64,000 nt of DNA from Micromonospora sp. U21 (GCF_018070045.1 NZ_JAGPYK010000014.1:1-64000), one strand, 5' to 3'; counted from the stretch's first letter, positions 36,168 to 45,595 are shown. The notes: generated by a model from the sequence alone, not told the origin. Made by a program: numbers and translations.

Positions 36168-37055
36168 GTGCTCAGGAAGCGTGCGCTCCACGTCGTCATC
36201 GGTCTCGTCACCATCTCGATCGCGGCAACGGGTTGTGGCCGCTCGACGAGCGGACAGACCTCGCAGCCCGTCGGCGGCGCCTCCGTCGCCGCCGACGCGA
36301 AGGCCGCCGACCTCGTGCCCGCCACCATCAAGGCGAAGGGTGCACTCCGGGTCGCCACCGCCGAGGGCTACCCACCGATGGAGATGTACAAGAAGGGCAC
36401 GCAGGAACTGATCGGCGTCGACCCGGAACTGGCCGCGGCCATCGCCGGGCGGCTCGGCCTCAAGCTGGAAATGACCAACGCGAGCTTCCCCGGTCTCATC
36501 CCCGGCCTGCAGGCCGACCGCTGGGACCTGGCGATGTCCTCGATGAGCGACACCGAGGAGCGGCGCAAGGCGGTCGACTTCGTCGACTACTTCCAGGCCG
36601 GTGGCTCGATCATGGTGGCCAAGGGCAACCCCGCCGGCGTCAAGGACCTCGCCGACCTGTGCGGTCGAGCCGTCGTTCTGGCCAAGGGCAGCTCCAACCT
36701 CGCCATCGGCGAGGGCCAGAACGCCACGTGCGCGAAGAAGATGACGATCTCGCAGAGCGAGGACGCGCCCACCGGCCTGCTCCAGATCGATGCCGGCCGG
36801 GCCGTCGCCACCATCGTCGACTACCCGGTCGCCAAGATGCTCGCCCAGGAGAGCGGCAAGTACGAGGTGCTGGAGGCCCAGTACGAGGCGGGACCGTGGG
36901 GCATCGCGATCGACAAGAAGGACAGCCAGTTGCGCGACGCGGTGCAGCGGGCGCTCCAGGAGTTGATCGACAGCGGCGAGTACACGAAAATCCTGGAGAA
37001 GTGGGGCGTGACGGGCAGCGCCATCCAGGCTGCCACCGTCAACGACCAGAAGTGA
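36168..37055 (+). CDS. Amino-acid ABC transporter substrate-binding lipoprotein
   Basis: A 295-residue family 3 solute-binding lipoprotein with lipobox around TGC (Cys23). The mature domain has the usual start KGALRVATAEGYPPMEMYKK, GVDPELAAAIAGRLG, DLAMSSMSDTEERRK and a C-terminal YTKILEKWGVTG. It delivers a polar amino acid or opine-like ligand to the membrane permease. GTG 36168 has AGGAGG upstream. It is the first gene of a tightly overlapping operon with permease, ATPase, deacylase and a beta-lactamase-like protein, which suggests a modified or D-amino acid ligand. Confidence 0.9.
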   Translation: MLRKRALHVVIGLVTISIAATGCGRSTSGQTSQPVGGASVAADAKAADLVPATIKAKGALRVATAEGYPPMEMYKKGTQELIGVDPELAAAIAGRLGLKLEMTNASFPGLIPGLQADRWDLAMSSMSDTEERRKAVDFVDYFQAGGSIMVAKGNPAGVKDLADLCGRAVVLAKGSSNLAIGEGQNATCAKKMTISQSEDAPTGLLQIDAGRAVATIVDYPVAKMLAQESGKYEVLEAQYEAGPWGIAIDKKDSQLRDAVQRALQELIDSGEYTKILEKWGVTGSAIQAATVNDQK

Positions 37056-38020
37056 GCACGCCTGTGGACCGTACGGCTGACGAGCGGGTTCGCACCGCGG
37101 GCCCGGCGCCCGCGGGGCTGGACACCCCGCCGGCCAACCGGATCAGCCACCCCGTCCGACCGGGGCGGTGGCTGGCCGCCGGGGTGGTCGCCTTCGTCCT
37201 GGTCTGGCTGGGATGGTCCGTCGCTGTCAACCCCAACCTGCACTGGGACATCGTCGTCGACTACCAGTTCGACCGGGTCATCCTGGACGGGCTGTGGGTC
37301 ACCATCCAGCTCACGGTCGCGTCGATGCTGATCGGCGTGGTCCTCGGCGTGGTGGTGGCCCTGATGCAGGTCTCCGACAGCCGGATCCTGCGCACCGGAG
37401 CCACGGCCTACGTCTGGTTCTTCCGGGGCACGCCGCTCCTGGTGCAGCTGATCTTCTGGTTCAACATCGCGCTGATCTTCCCGGAGATCGGTCTCGGCGT
37501 GCCGTTCGACGGCCCGAAGCTGGTCACATGGGAGACGAACGCCCTCGTCACGGGCTTCGTCGCGGCGCTGCTCGGGCTCAGCATCAACGAGGGCGCCTAC
37601 ATGAGCGAGATCGTCCGGGCCGGCCTGCGGGCCGTCGATCCCGGCCAGCAGGAGGCCGCCGCGGCCCTCGGCATGTCCCGCGCGAAGATCATGAGACGGG
37701 TGGTGCTGCCGCAGGCGATGCGGATCATCGTCCCGCCCACCGGCAACCAGTTCATCTCGATGCTCAAGACCACCTCGCTGGTCTCGGTGATCGCCGGCGC
37801 CGACCTGCTCACCGTCGCCCAGCGGCTCTACCTGACCAACTTCGAGGTGATCGCCCTGCTCATCGTCGCGTCCATCTGGTACCTGGTCCTCACCACCGTC
37901 GCCAGCATCGGCCAGTACTTCCTGGAACGCCGGTTCAGCCGGGGCTTCGGGACCACCGTCCCCGGCACGCTGCGCGGACGTATCGGCCGCAACCTGCGGT
38001 TCACCGGGAGCGCACGATGA
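37052..38020 (+). CDS. Amino-acid ABC transporter permease
   Basis: A 322-residue permease of the His/Glu/Gln/Arg type. A Pro-rich cytoplasmic N-terminus precedes the membrane domain (DGLWVTIQLTVASMLIGVVL), and the EAA loop reads QQEAAAALGMSRAKIMRRVV. It probably works as a homodimer. GTG 37052 overlaps the upstream TGA (GTGA), so it is translationally coupled to the binding protein. Confidence 0.9.
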   Translation: MSTPVDRTADERVRTAGPAPAGLDTPPANRISHPVRPGRWLAAGVVAFVLVWLGWSVAVNPNLHWDIVVDYQFDRVILDGLWVTIQLTVASMLIGVVLGVVVALMQVSDSRILRTGATAYVWFFRGTPLLVQLIFWFNIALIFPEIGLGVPFDGPKLVTWETNALVTGFVAALLGLSINEGAYMSEIVRAGLRAVDPGQQEAAAALGMSRAKIMRRVVLPQAMRIIVPPTGNQFISMLKTTSLVSVIAGADLLTVAQRLYLTNFEVIALLIVASIWYLVLTTVASIGQYFLERRFSRGFGTTVPGTLRGRIGRNLRFTGSAR

Positions 38021-38781
38021 CCGCCCCGATGGTGCGGTGCCGGCAGGTACGCAAGAGCTTCGGCCGCCTCGAGGTGCTGCGCGGCATCGACCTGGTCATC
38101 GAGCGCGGCCAGGTGGTCTGCGTGGTCGGCCCCTCCGGTTCCGGCAAGTCCACCCTGCTGCGCTGCCTCAACCACCTGGAGGAGCCGCAGGCGGGGCGGA
38201 TCCACGTCGACGGCGAGCTGATCGGGTACGAGGAGCGCGGCGGGCGGCTGCGACCGCTGCCGGACGCCCGGCTGCGCCGGCAGCGCGAGTCGATCGGCAT
38301 GGTGTTCCAGCGGTTCCACCTCTTTCCGCACCGCACCGCCCTGGAAAACGTGATGGAGGGCCTGGTCGCAGTGAAGGGCGTCCGGGTGGCCGACGCCCGC
38401 AAGCGCGCCGGTGACCTGCTCGACCGGGTCGGGCTCGCCGACCGGGCGCACCACTACCCGGCGCAGCTCTCCGGCGGGCAGCAGCAGCGGGTGGCCATCG
38501 CCCGGTCCCTGGCGATGTCGCCGAAGCTGATGCTCTTCGACGAGCCGACCTCGGCGCTCGATCCCGAACTGGTCGGCGAGGTGCTCGAGGTGATGAAGGA
38601 CCTCGCGGCCAGCGGCATGACGATGATCGTGGTGACCCACGAGATGGGGTTCGCCCGCGAGGTCGGCGACCACCTGGTCTTCATGGACGATGGTCTGATC
38701 ATCGAGGAGGGCCCGCCGCGGGAGGTGCTCGCCGCGCCGGCGCACGAACGGACCCGCGCGTTCCTGTCCAAGGTGCTGTGA
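38017..38781 (+). CDS. Amino-acid ABC transporter ATP-binding protein
   Basis: A 254-residue ATPase of the GlnQ type: Walker A GPSGSGKST, Q-loop MVFQRFHLFPH, signature LSGGQQQRVAIARSL, Walker B LMLFDEPTSALD and switch His in VTHEMGFAREV. Its ATG overlaps the permease stop (ATGA), and its stop overlaps the deacylase start. It powers the uptake system encoded by the two preceding genes. Confidence 0.93.
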   Translation: MTAPMVRCRQVRKSFGRLEVLRGIDLVIERGQVVCVVGPSGSGKSTLLRCLNHLEEPQAGRIHVDGELIGYEERGGRLRPLPDARLRRQRESIGMVFQRFHLFPHRTALENVMEGLVAVKGVRVADARKRAGDLLDRVGLADRAHHYPAQLSGGQQQRVAIARSLAMSPKLMLFDEPTSALDPELVGEVLEVMKDLAASGMTMIVVTHEMGFAREVGDHLVFMDDGLIIEEGPPREVLAAPAHERTRAFLSKVL

Positions 38782-40400
38782 TGGAGCTGGACCTGCTGGT
38801 CACCGGCGGACAGGTCATCGACGGCAGCGGCTCGCCCGCCCGCAGCGCCGACGTGGGGGTGCGGGCCGGCCGGTTGCTGCTGCTGCCACCGGGCAGTCGC
38901 AGTGCCGCCGCCACGGTGGTGAACGCCGGCGGCCTGGTCGTCACTCCGGGCTTCATCGACGTGCACACCCATTCGGACCTGCTCGCCGGCGACGACGAGC
39001 AGCGGGAGATTCTGCGCCTCGCGCCGCTGCGCCAGGGCGTCACCACCGAGATCTGCGGCAACTGCGGGATCAGTCCCTTCCCCGTTCCGGCGGCGCGCGC
39101 GGATGCGGTGCGGGACCTGGTCGCCGCGACGTTCGGCCCGCCCGCGGCGACGTACGCGTCCTTCGCGGAGTTCGCCGCCGCGCAGGGCGTGGCCCGGCGC
39201 AACCACCTCGGCGCCCTGGTGGGCCACGGCACGCTCCGCGCCGCGGTCGTCGGCTTCGCGCAGCGGCAGGCCACCGCCGACGAGCTCCGGCGCATGTGCA
39301 GGTTGCTCGACGAGGCGCTCGCGGCCGGTGCGGCCGGGCTCTCCACCGGCCTGATCTACTCGCCGGGGGTGAACGCGGGCACCGACGAGGTCATCGCGCT
39401 GGCCCGGGTCGCCGCGGCGCACGGCAAGCCGTACGTGACGCACCTGCGCGACGAGATGTCGCAGGTCGAGTCGGCGCTGGAGGAGGCGATCGAGATCGCC
39501 ACCGCGGCCGGGGCGGCGTTGCAGGTCTCGCACCACAAGACGGCCGGGCGACGCTCCTGGGGCGCCACGGTGCGTACCCTGGGCCGACTCGAGCGGGCGC
39601 GGGCCGAAGGTCTCGACGTCCTCTGCGACGTCTACCCGTACACCGCCGGCAGCACCGCCCTGCACGCCATGCTCCCGCCCTGGGTCATCGCCGACGGCGT
39701 GCCGGCGATGCTCACCGCCGTCCGGGAGGCGACGATCCGGGACCGCATCCGCGCCGACCTGGCCGCCGGGCTGCCCGGCTGGGAGAACACCGTCGGCAAC
39801 GGTGGCTGGGACCTGATCAGGATTGCGTCCGCCCCGACCAGCCCGAACGTCGAGGGCCGTACCATCGCCGACCTCGCCGCAGTGCGCCGCGTCGACCCCG
39901 TCGACTGCGTCTGCGACCTGCTCGCGGCCGAAGGGGGCAACGTGACCATCCTCAGCCACTCGATGCGCGAGGACGACGTGCGGCGGGTGCTCGCCAGCCC
40001 GCTGGCGATGCTCTGCTCCGACGGGGTGCCCAAGCCCGGCCGACCCCACCCGCGCTGGGCGGGCAGCTTCGCCCGGGTGCTCGGCCACTACGTCCGCGAC
40101 GTGGGTCTGCTGACCCTGACCGAGGCCGTGCACAAGATGACCGGAATGCCCGCCCGCCGCTTCGGCCTGGCCAGCCGGGGTCTGCTCGCCGACGGGTACG
40201 CGGCGGACCTGGTCGTCCTCGACCCCGCACAGGTCGCCGACGGCGCGACCTACGACGATCCGCTCGCGCCACCGCGTGGCGTCCGCCACGTCGTGGTCGA
40301 CGGCCGGGTTGTCGTGGACGGCGACCGGATCACCGACGCCCGACCGGGTCGGGTGCTGGCCGTACCGGACCGCGAGCTCGCCACGGCGGAGCGGACGTGA
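38781..40400 (+). CDS. N-acyl-D-amino-acid deacylase family amidohydrolase
   Basis: A 539-residue amidohydrolase of the D-aminoacylase type. The metal motif GFIDVHTHSD (His62, His64) follows the N-terminal beta-sandwich, and EICGNCGISPFPV, THLRDEMSQVESALEEAI and QVSHHKTAGR match the family. It hydrolyses N-acyl-D-amino acids or related N-acyl compounds to free amino acids. ATG 38781 overlaps the ATPase stop; GTG 38778 is an alternative. The operon with an amino-acid importer supports a scavenging role for N-acylated or D-amino acids. Confidence 0.88.
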   Translation: MELDLLVTGGQVIDGSGSPARSADVGVRAGRLLLLPPGSRSAAATVVNAGGLVVTPGFIDVHTHSDLLAGDDEQREILRLAPLRQGVTTEICGNCGISPFPVPAARADAVRDLVAATFGPPAATYASFAEFAAAQGVARRNHLGALVGHGTLRAAVVGFAQRQATADELRRMCRLLDEALAAGAAGLSTGLIYSPGVNAGTDEVIALARVAAAHGKPYVTHLRDEMSQVESALEEAIEIATAAGAALQVSHHKTAGRRSWGATVRTLGRLERARAEGLDVLCDVYPYTAGSTALHAMLPPWVIADGVPAMLTAVREATIRDRIRADLAAGLPGWENTVGNGGWDLIRIASAPTSPNVEGRTIADLAAVRRVDPVDCVCDLLAAEGGNVTILSHSMREDDVRRVLASPLAMLCSDGVPKPGRPHPRWAGSFARVLGHYVRDVGLLTLTEAVHKMTGMPARRFGLASRGLLADGYAADLVVLDPAQVADGATYDDPLAPPRGVRHVVVDGRVVVDGDRITDARPGRVLAVPDRELATAERT

Positions 40401-41200
40401 CCGCCGACGACCCGGCCGCTCCCATGCGGATCGGTGCGATGGTGCGACGGCTGGACGACGGGCGCCTCCTCTCGCTCGACCCGGACCTGGTCCTGCCGCT
40501 CGCCAGCGTCGGCAAGTTGCTGCTGCTGGGCGAGGTGGCCCGCCGCCTCGCCGACGGGACCCTCGCCCCCGATCAGCCGGTCGACCTGCTCGACGACGAC
40601 CGCGCACTCGGCGGAACCGGCCTGCTCGGCCTGCTCTCGCCGCGACGGTGGACCGTCGCCGACCTCACCACCGCGGTCGCCACGGTGAGCGACAACGCCG
40701 CCACGAACGCCCTGCTGCGGCTGGTGACGCTCGACGCCGTCCAGGACCTGGCCCGCAGCAGCGGCCTTCGGGACACCACCGTGCACGACCGGATCCGAGC
40801 CGCCCGCGGCCCGGACGTACCAGCGACGTTCGCGACCGGCACCGCACACGAGCTCTGCGCCCTCCTCGCCGACGTGGCGACCGGAACCTGGCAGGGCCAG
40901 CGGGCGTCCGGACTGCTGCGCGGGTGGCTCGCCCGGAACACCGACCGCACGCTCGTCGCCGACACCATCCACCACGACCCCTGGTCGACCGCCGGCGTCC
41001 GGGTGATGAACAAGACCGGCACCGACACCGGCGTACGCGCCGACGCCGGCATCGTCGTCGGCCGGCACACCGTCGTCTACGCCGTGGTCGCGGCGTTCCC
41101 ATCCGGCGCGGAGCGGGCCGCGGTGGCGGAGCTGCGGCGATGGGGCACAACAGTCGACCGGCTCGCCGGCAGCCGCGGCCACCGCTGCACCAGCTCCTGA
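40397..41200 (+). CDS. Class A beta-lactamase-like serine hydrolase
   Basis: A 267-residue protein with the penicillin-binding motifs SVGK (Ser37, Lys40), SDN (98-100) and KTGT (206-209). It has no signal peptide and I see no ExxLN omega-loop glutamate, so it is probably not a classical secreted beta-lactamase. A cytosolic D-amino-peptide or ester hydrolase role fits the operon. GTG 40397 overlaps the deacylase stop. Its last 124 bases overlap the convergent LysR gene. Confidence 0.75.
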   Translation: MTADDPAAPMRIGAMVRRLDDGRLLSLDPDLVLPLASVGKLLLLGEVARRLADGTLAPDQPVDLLDDDRALGGTGLLGLLSPRRWTVADLTTAVATVSDNAATNALLRLVTLDAVQDLARSSGLRDTTVHDRIRAARGPDVPATFATGTAHELCALLADVATGTWQGQRASGLLRGWLARNTDRTLVADTIHHDPWSTAGVRVMNKTGTDTGVRADAGIVVGRHTVVYAVVAAFPSGAERAAVAELRRWGTTVDRLAGSRGHRCTSS

Positions 41201-42093
41201 CTGAGCCCCGCCGCGGCGTCGGTCAGCCGGTCCACGAAGCTGCCGACCACCGGGTTCGGATTGCCGGGACGCAGCGCCACCCCGATCTCCCGGTGCAGGT
41301 TGGCGTGGGCGAGCGGCTGGACGGCCACCTCGCCGGAATCACGCAGACCCAGCGACGGCACCAACGCGACGCCGACACCGGCCCGGACCAGGCCCAGCAC
41401 CACCTCGTAGTGGTCGCTGCGGCAGCGGATCCGGGGCTGGAACCCCTCGGCGCGCGCCGCCAGCTCCAGCACGGAGACCTCCCCCTGCACACCGAGCGTG
41501 GTGATCCACGGTTCGTCAGCCAGGTCGGTGAGCCGCAGCCGCCGCCCGGCGAGCGGGTGGCCGGCCGGGAGCACCACCAGTTGCGGGTCAACCATCAGCG
41601 GGGAGACCTTGGCGAAGGAAGCCTCCGGGGTGGGACTCAGCGGATGGTCGAACACCACCACGAGGTCAAGCTCGCCCTGGTTGAGCCGGGGGAGCAGCTC
41701 CGACGGCTGCCCCAGGATCAACGCCAACTCGACCTGAGGATGGTCGGCGGTGAAGCTGGACAGAGCGCGCGGCAGCAGCTCCGTGCCGGCGGTCGCGAAG
41801 AAGCCGATCCGCAGCAGGCCACGCCGGCCCTCCCCGTGGGCGGACAGCTCGTCGCGGGCGGTCGACATCAGATCGATGATCTGCTGCGCGTAGTCGGCCA
41901 GGCGCTGACCCGCCACGGTGAGCCGCAGGCTGCGCGGCCCCCGGTCCACCAGCGCCACCCCGGCCTCCTGCTCCAGCGTGGCGAGCTGGTGGGAGACGGC
42001 GGACGGGCTGAGCCGGAGCTGCTCGGCCGCGGCGACGATGGTCCCGTGCCGGGCGATCTCCAGCATGACCTGCAGGCGCGCCGTGTTGAACAC
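41077..42093 (-). CDS. LysR family transcriptional regulator
   Basis: A 338-residue LysR regulator. The winged helix is at residues 1-60 (SPSAVSHQLATLEQEAGVAL), followed by a periplasmic-binding-like effector domain. Family members usually end near residue 300; here about 28 extra Ser/Arg/Ala residues read antisense through the end of the beta-lactamase-like gene, so the tail is probably a by-product of a lost stop. It starts with GTG 42093. Its position facing the D-amino-acid operon suggests it may regulate that operon. Confidence 0.88.
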   Translation of the reverse strand: MFNTARLQVMLEIARHGTIVAAAEQLRLSPSAVSHQLATLEQEAGVALVDRGPRSLRLTVAGQRLADYAQQIIDLMSTARDELSAHGEGRRGLLRIGFFATAGTELLPRALSSFTADHPQVELALILGQPSELLPRLNQGELDLVVVFDHPLSPTPEASFAKVSPLMVDPQLVVLPAGHPLAGRRLRLTDLADEPWITTLGVQGEVSVLELAARAEGFQPRIRCRSDHYEVVLGLVRAGVGVALVPSLGLRDSGEVAVQPLAHANLHREIGVALRPGNPNPVVGSFVDRLTDAAAGLSQELVQRWPRLPASRSTVVPHRRSSATAARSAPDGNAATTA

Positions 42094-42198
42094 GCGTGGA
42101 CCGCCTTCCCTGCTCCCAGGGGCGCTAACGGCCCCGCCGCTGCCGGACCACCCGGCGCCTGACGCACCTTCCGAACCTACGGCGGGCCGGTGACCGAG

Positions 42199-44238
42199 TC
42201 AGGGGCAGGGCCCTCCCGCGCAGACGTCGATGACCTTGCCGGTGAGCAGGAACGTCGCCTTCTGCTCCTGGGCTCCGGGCTGGGCGCGCGGGAACTCGTG
42301 CGAATCGTCGCCGTACTCCGGGCCGGCCGGGGCGAGGTTCGTCGTCGGCGGCGCGTACGCCGCACCGCTGTTCCAGATCACGATCGCCGAGCCGGTGTAC
42401 GGGTACGCCCGGATCGGTTTGATACCCCAGTACGGCTTCACGTCGAGTGACCAGCCGTCGGCGACGGCGGGTGTGTGCAGGCGGGCACCGATGGTGCGCG
42501 CCTGGACCTCGGCCGCGGCGGGGGAGACCTGGTGGTCGGCGAAGGCCACGTGCATCAGCACCTGATGCGCCGGGGTGCCCGGCAACGGGTTGTCGGTCAT
42601 GTGCTGGGCGTACCCGTTGGCCTCGGACCGGTCCCAGAGCATCTGCAGCAGTGCGAAGATCAGCTGCTGGTCGACCTTGTCCGGGTAGTACCCGTCCATG
42701 ATCGATTGGAAGGGGGCGAAGTCCACGCTGCGCTGCAGCAGCGTGGAGTAGTTCATCGCCGGCACGCCGAGGACCGACCGGGTCCAGTCCTGGGCGATGG
42801 CGGTGAGCGCGCCGCCGTTGATGCCTCCCTGGCTGTTGCCGTCGTAGTGCAGCCCGCCGGCCACGTCGATCAGCGGTTGCCCGTCGGTGTCCCGGAACGC
42901 CGGGTCGGCGGCGAACCCGTCCGGGTGGATCATCGCCCGGCCCAGGAAGAGGAAGTTCAGGAAGCTCTGCTGCAGCCGGTCCGCCACTGCGGGGAAGGCG
43001 CTGAGGTCGGCGAAGGCGCCAGCCACGTACGGGACGTCGGCGGCGGCCATGCCGATCCAACTGGTCGCGCAGAAGGTGAAGTCGTACGTGGCCGACATGG
43101 TCTTGACGTTGCCGGCGTTGATCTCGGTCGGTCTGCCCAGCAGGCCGTGGCCGTAGAGCGACAGGTGTGCCGGATCGGCGGCGGAGGCGCTGCGCGGAAT
43201 GTTGCAGACGAAGTCCGCACGCAGCGTCGCGCCCGACGGCGTGGGCAGGGAATCCGCCGCCGGTGCTGTCCCGTCGCCGCCGGCCGGCCCGTAGTGCAGC
43301 CGCGAACCGGGATCGCCGCTGCCGTTCAGATAGGACGGTACGCCGATGGTGCCGGTCACCTGCCGGGCGATCCGCGCATCCTGCTCGGGCGGGTGGTCGG
43401 TCACCTGGGTGACGGTGAACGACGGCGCCGCCGCGCCCAGGGTGGCGAAGGCGCCGTCGCGGATCGCCAGCATCCGCCCGGTCAGACCCTGCTGGCTGGC
43501 CACCGTGAAGTCCCAGGCCAGGTAGAGGCTGTGCCGCTTGACGCCGGCCCTGGTCAGGTCGGAGAGGATCCGCTTGATCTGCGGGGTGCGGCGGTCCCGG
43601 GGGCCGAGGCCGGCGCCGGTGACGTACTTCCGGAACGCTGCCGGCGCCGGGATCAGCTCCCTGCTCCGGTCGCGCATGCCACGCAGGCCCACGACGTAGC
43701 GGGTGCCCTCGGTCAGCGCCACCGCCGGCCGGATGATCAGCAGCTGCCGGTCGGGCTGGCCGGCGGCGTGCGCGTCCAGCTCCGCCCAGTACGGCGTGCG
43801 CTTGCCGGTCCGGGTGTTGAGCAGCACGATCGGCGCGTCCGGCGCCAGCGAGCGGCCGATGTCGGTGACCGGAGCGATCCCCGTCGCCGCGGCGTCCAGG
43901 CCGGGCACGCGCACCAGGATCGGCGAGCCGGGGCTGAAGCCGTCCTGTCGGTTCCATTCGGCCGGGTCGATCGGAGTGCCGTGCACGTTGGCGGGCATCG
44001 AGGAGGCCGCAAGTCGCACCCGCTTGCCGGTGCGGCTGGCTCGATCGGGCACGGTGAAGTAGTCGTTCGGGAACGGCAGCAGGCACGCGGTCGGGTCGAT
44101 CGGGTCGCAGGCGCCATTGGCCGGTTGCAACGGCACCGCGGGCGGTGCGGCGGCGGCGGCCGTGCCGAGCAGAACGGCACCGGCAGTCACCAGCACGGAC
44201 ACGGCGAGACGGAGCCGTACGCGGGTGGTCACACGCAT
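42199..44238 (-). CDS. Secreted alpha/beta-hydrolase-like protein
   Basis: A 679-residue exported protein with a signal peptide (1-30). The middle contains LYGHGLLGR (oxyanion-type HG motif, about 361-369) and the nucleophile elbow YDGNSQGG with Ser469, followed by a possible Asp/His pair in FADHQVSP. This looks like a lipase/esterase-type alpha/beta-hydrolase with a long N-terminal beta-rich extension. I do not recognise a named family, and no substrate can be assigned. Two cysteines near the C-terminus (DVCAGGPCP) may form a disulfide. Confidence 0.65.
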   Translation of the reverse strand: MRVTTRVRLRLAVSVLVTAGAVLLGTAAAAAPPAVPLQPANGACDPIDPTACLLPFPNDYFTVPDRASRTGKRVRLAASSMPANVHGTPIDPAEWNRQDGFSPGSPILVRVPGLDAAATGIAPVTDIGRSLAPDAPIVLLNTRTGKRTPYWAELDAHAAGQPDRQLLIIRPAVALTEGTRYVVGLRGMRDRSRELIPAPAAFRKYVTGAGLGPRDRRTPQIKRILSDLTRAGVKRHSLYLAWDFTVASQQGLTGRMLAIRDGAFATLGAAAPSFTVTQVTDHPPEQDARIARQVTGTIGVPSYLNGSGDPGSRLHYGPAGGDGTAPAADSLPTPSGATLRADFVCNIPRSASAADPAHLSLYGHGLLGRPTEINAGNVKTMSATYDFTFCATSWIGMAAADVPYVAGAFADLSAFPAVADRLQQSFLNFLFLGRAMIHPDGFAADPAFRDTDGQPLIDVAGGLHYDGNSQGGINGGALTAIAQDWTRSVLGVPAMNYSTLLQRSVDFAPFQSIMDGYYPDKVDQQLIFALLQMLWDRSEANGYAQHMTDNPLPGTPAHQVLMHVAFADHQVSPAAAEVQARTIGARLHTPAVADGWSLDVKPYWGIKPIRAYPYTGSAIVIWNSGAAYAPPTTNLAPAGPEYGDDSHEFPRAQPGAQEQKATFLLTGKVIDVCAGGPCP

Positions 44239-44596
44239 CTCCTTGGACGGTGGACGGAGTGGACGGACCCATGGAGCCGAGGGTGGGGCGTGGTGTTCTT
44301 CCTACGCCGCACGGGCGAGCGCGGCAAGGGCGGGTCGTGACCAGCCCGGGTCGGCTCGACCGTGCTGTGGGCGAGGTGCTCGTACCGGCTTCGTGTCAGG
44401 GGCCTCATTCGACGTCTGGCGATGCGCAGAGTGCAGCGGAGCGCAAGATCGGGGGAGCAGGCCCGCGCGCAACGCAGGATGGCGGCGGGCACCGCGCCAC
44501 CAGGGTCCGTCCACTCCGGTACGGACGCCGCCATAACAGCGATCTCGGCCGCCACTGCGACATCCCCGTGCGGCTAGCCCATACCTACCGTTGCTT
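44239..44596. other. Intergenic, nothing recognised
   Basis: About 360 bases between two minus-strand genes. A minus-strand frame is open through most of it but reads as Arg/Pro/Cys-rich sequence without any family match. I see no strong hairpin. Confidence 0.4.
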
Positions 44597-45286
44597 CTAG
44601 CCCGGTCGGCGGGCCATGACGAGGGGTCGGAGCTTGGCCGTGAGTTCCTCGTTGAGCACTAGTTGGTAGTGGGCCCCACCCGCCGCGCCGTAGACGACTG
44701 CCGGACAGGAGTTCACTCTGCCCGGCAACGTGAAGCGGCTGACCTGCTTACCGGTCTTGGCTTCGAATATCCGGTAGATGAAGCGCGCCGACCGCAGCTC
44801 GGCGGTCTTCTTTCCGCCGGTGCTGGTGTTGTAGGTACAGGTCTCGACCTTCTTGCTCTGGTAGTCGTCGTCGAAGTACTCGCAGACGACAAGCTGGGTG
44901 TACTGCTCCGGGTACATGCCCGGATGCCACTGCGCCTGCCACTCGCCGGGCAGCTCGGATTCGAGCTCACCGGAGGCATACGGGTGCATGACGAAGAGCG
45001 CCGTCAGGTGGATGGGAGCCCCGGCGTAGGCGGGACCGTCCGGGTTGTAGGGACGCACCGCTCGCGGGTTGAAGGCCGAGCCGCCGCACGCCTCCTCGCC
45101 CGTTCTGATGGTCGGGCGCGGTGGCGGCCAGGTCGGGCTGGCTGCTGTCGACGCGGACGGCACCGGCGTTGTCGAGGTCGGTGACGGGTCGGGTTCGCCA
45201 GTGCACGCGGTGAGCCCGCACAGGGCGCCGGCGATCACGGCCAGGAGTCGTGTCAACCGCCGAGAACCGGTCACGCCCGCCCCCAT
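44597..45286 (-). CDS. Putative lipoprotein of unknown function
   Basis: A 229-residue lipoprotein with lipobox LTAC (Cys28) and a Pro/Ser/Thr linker. The mature domain has conserved-looking cysteines (EEACGGSAF, VVCEYFDDDY, ETCTYN, NSCPAVVYG) that could form disulfides outside the membrane. No family is recognised. ATG 45286 begins a clear signal peptide; the longer upstream frame is not coding-like. Confidence 0.65.
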   Translation of the reverse strand: MGAGVTGSRRLTRLLAVIAGALCGLTACTGEPDPSPTSTTPVPSASTAASPTWPPPRPTIRTGEEACGGSAFNPRAVRPYNPDGPAYAGAPIHLTALFVMHPYASGELESELPGEWQAQWHPGMYPEQYTQLVVCEYFDDDYQSKKVETCTYNTSTGGKKTAELRSARFIYRIFEAKTGKQVSRFTLPGRVNSCPAVVYGAAGGAHYQLVLNEELTAKLRPLVMARRPG

Positions 45287-45354
45287 CGTCCTGCTGTCGG
45301 CCCTACCGGAGCATCCATCGGTGCTCGGGTCAAGTCTGCTGGGTCTCGACGATG

Positions 45355-45534
45355 TTACCGGCGGTACCGGTCGGCGAAGGCCGACGATGTAGCGATCACC
45401 GACTGGAGGGCGGTCACCGCCTCGGCCTGGGGCACGCCCGCGGCGGCGAACGTGTCGAGGACGCCGCCGATGAACGTGAGCCCGGCGGGACGCGGAGGGA
45501 CGGCCGATGCTTCCTGCATCCCTCGAAACCGGGC
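45355..45534 (-). pseudogene. Possible TetR C-terminal remnant
   Basis: The minus strand encodes GLTFIGGVLDTFAAAGVPQA and continues EAVTALQSVIATSSAFADRYRR before a stop. This resembles a helical ligand-domain end of a TetR-family protein, but no DNA-binding domain is seen upstream, where the sequence is already the promoter of the GH172 gene. It is probably a leftover. Confidence 0.35.
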
Positions 45535-45545
45535 GGGCAAGTATT

Positions 45546-45574
45546 GACAAGTATCGAAGGCGGCAGTTTACTGC
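45546..45574 (+). promoter_or_regulatory. Promoter of the first GH172 operon
   Basis: TTGACA (45546-45551) and TTTACT (45569-45574) are spaced by 17 bases, a good housekeeping-type promoter. The predicted transcription start, near 45581, is immediately before the operator at 45584. Confidence 0.6.
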
Positions 45575-45583
45575 TGGCCGAGC

Positions 45584-45595
45584 AATCGATTTCTG
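45584..45595 (+). promoter_or_regulatory. LacI operator, copy 1
   Basis: GCAATCGATTTC differs in one base from the palindrome GAAATCGATTTC. It lies just after the predicted transcription start of the GH172-GH43 operon, a position where a bound repressor would block transcription. Confidence 0.7.

Noticed and set aside
40397..41200. Interpretation as an antibiotic-resistance beta-lactamase
   Set aside because: There is no signal peptide and no visible omega-loop glutamate, and the gene is buried in an amino-acid uptake operon, so only fold similarity is claimed.
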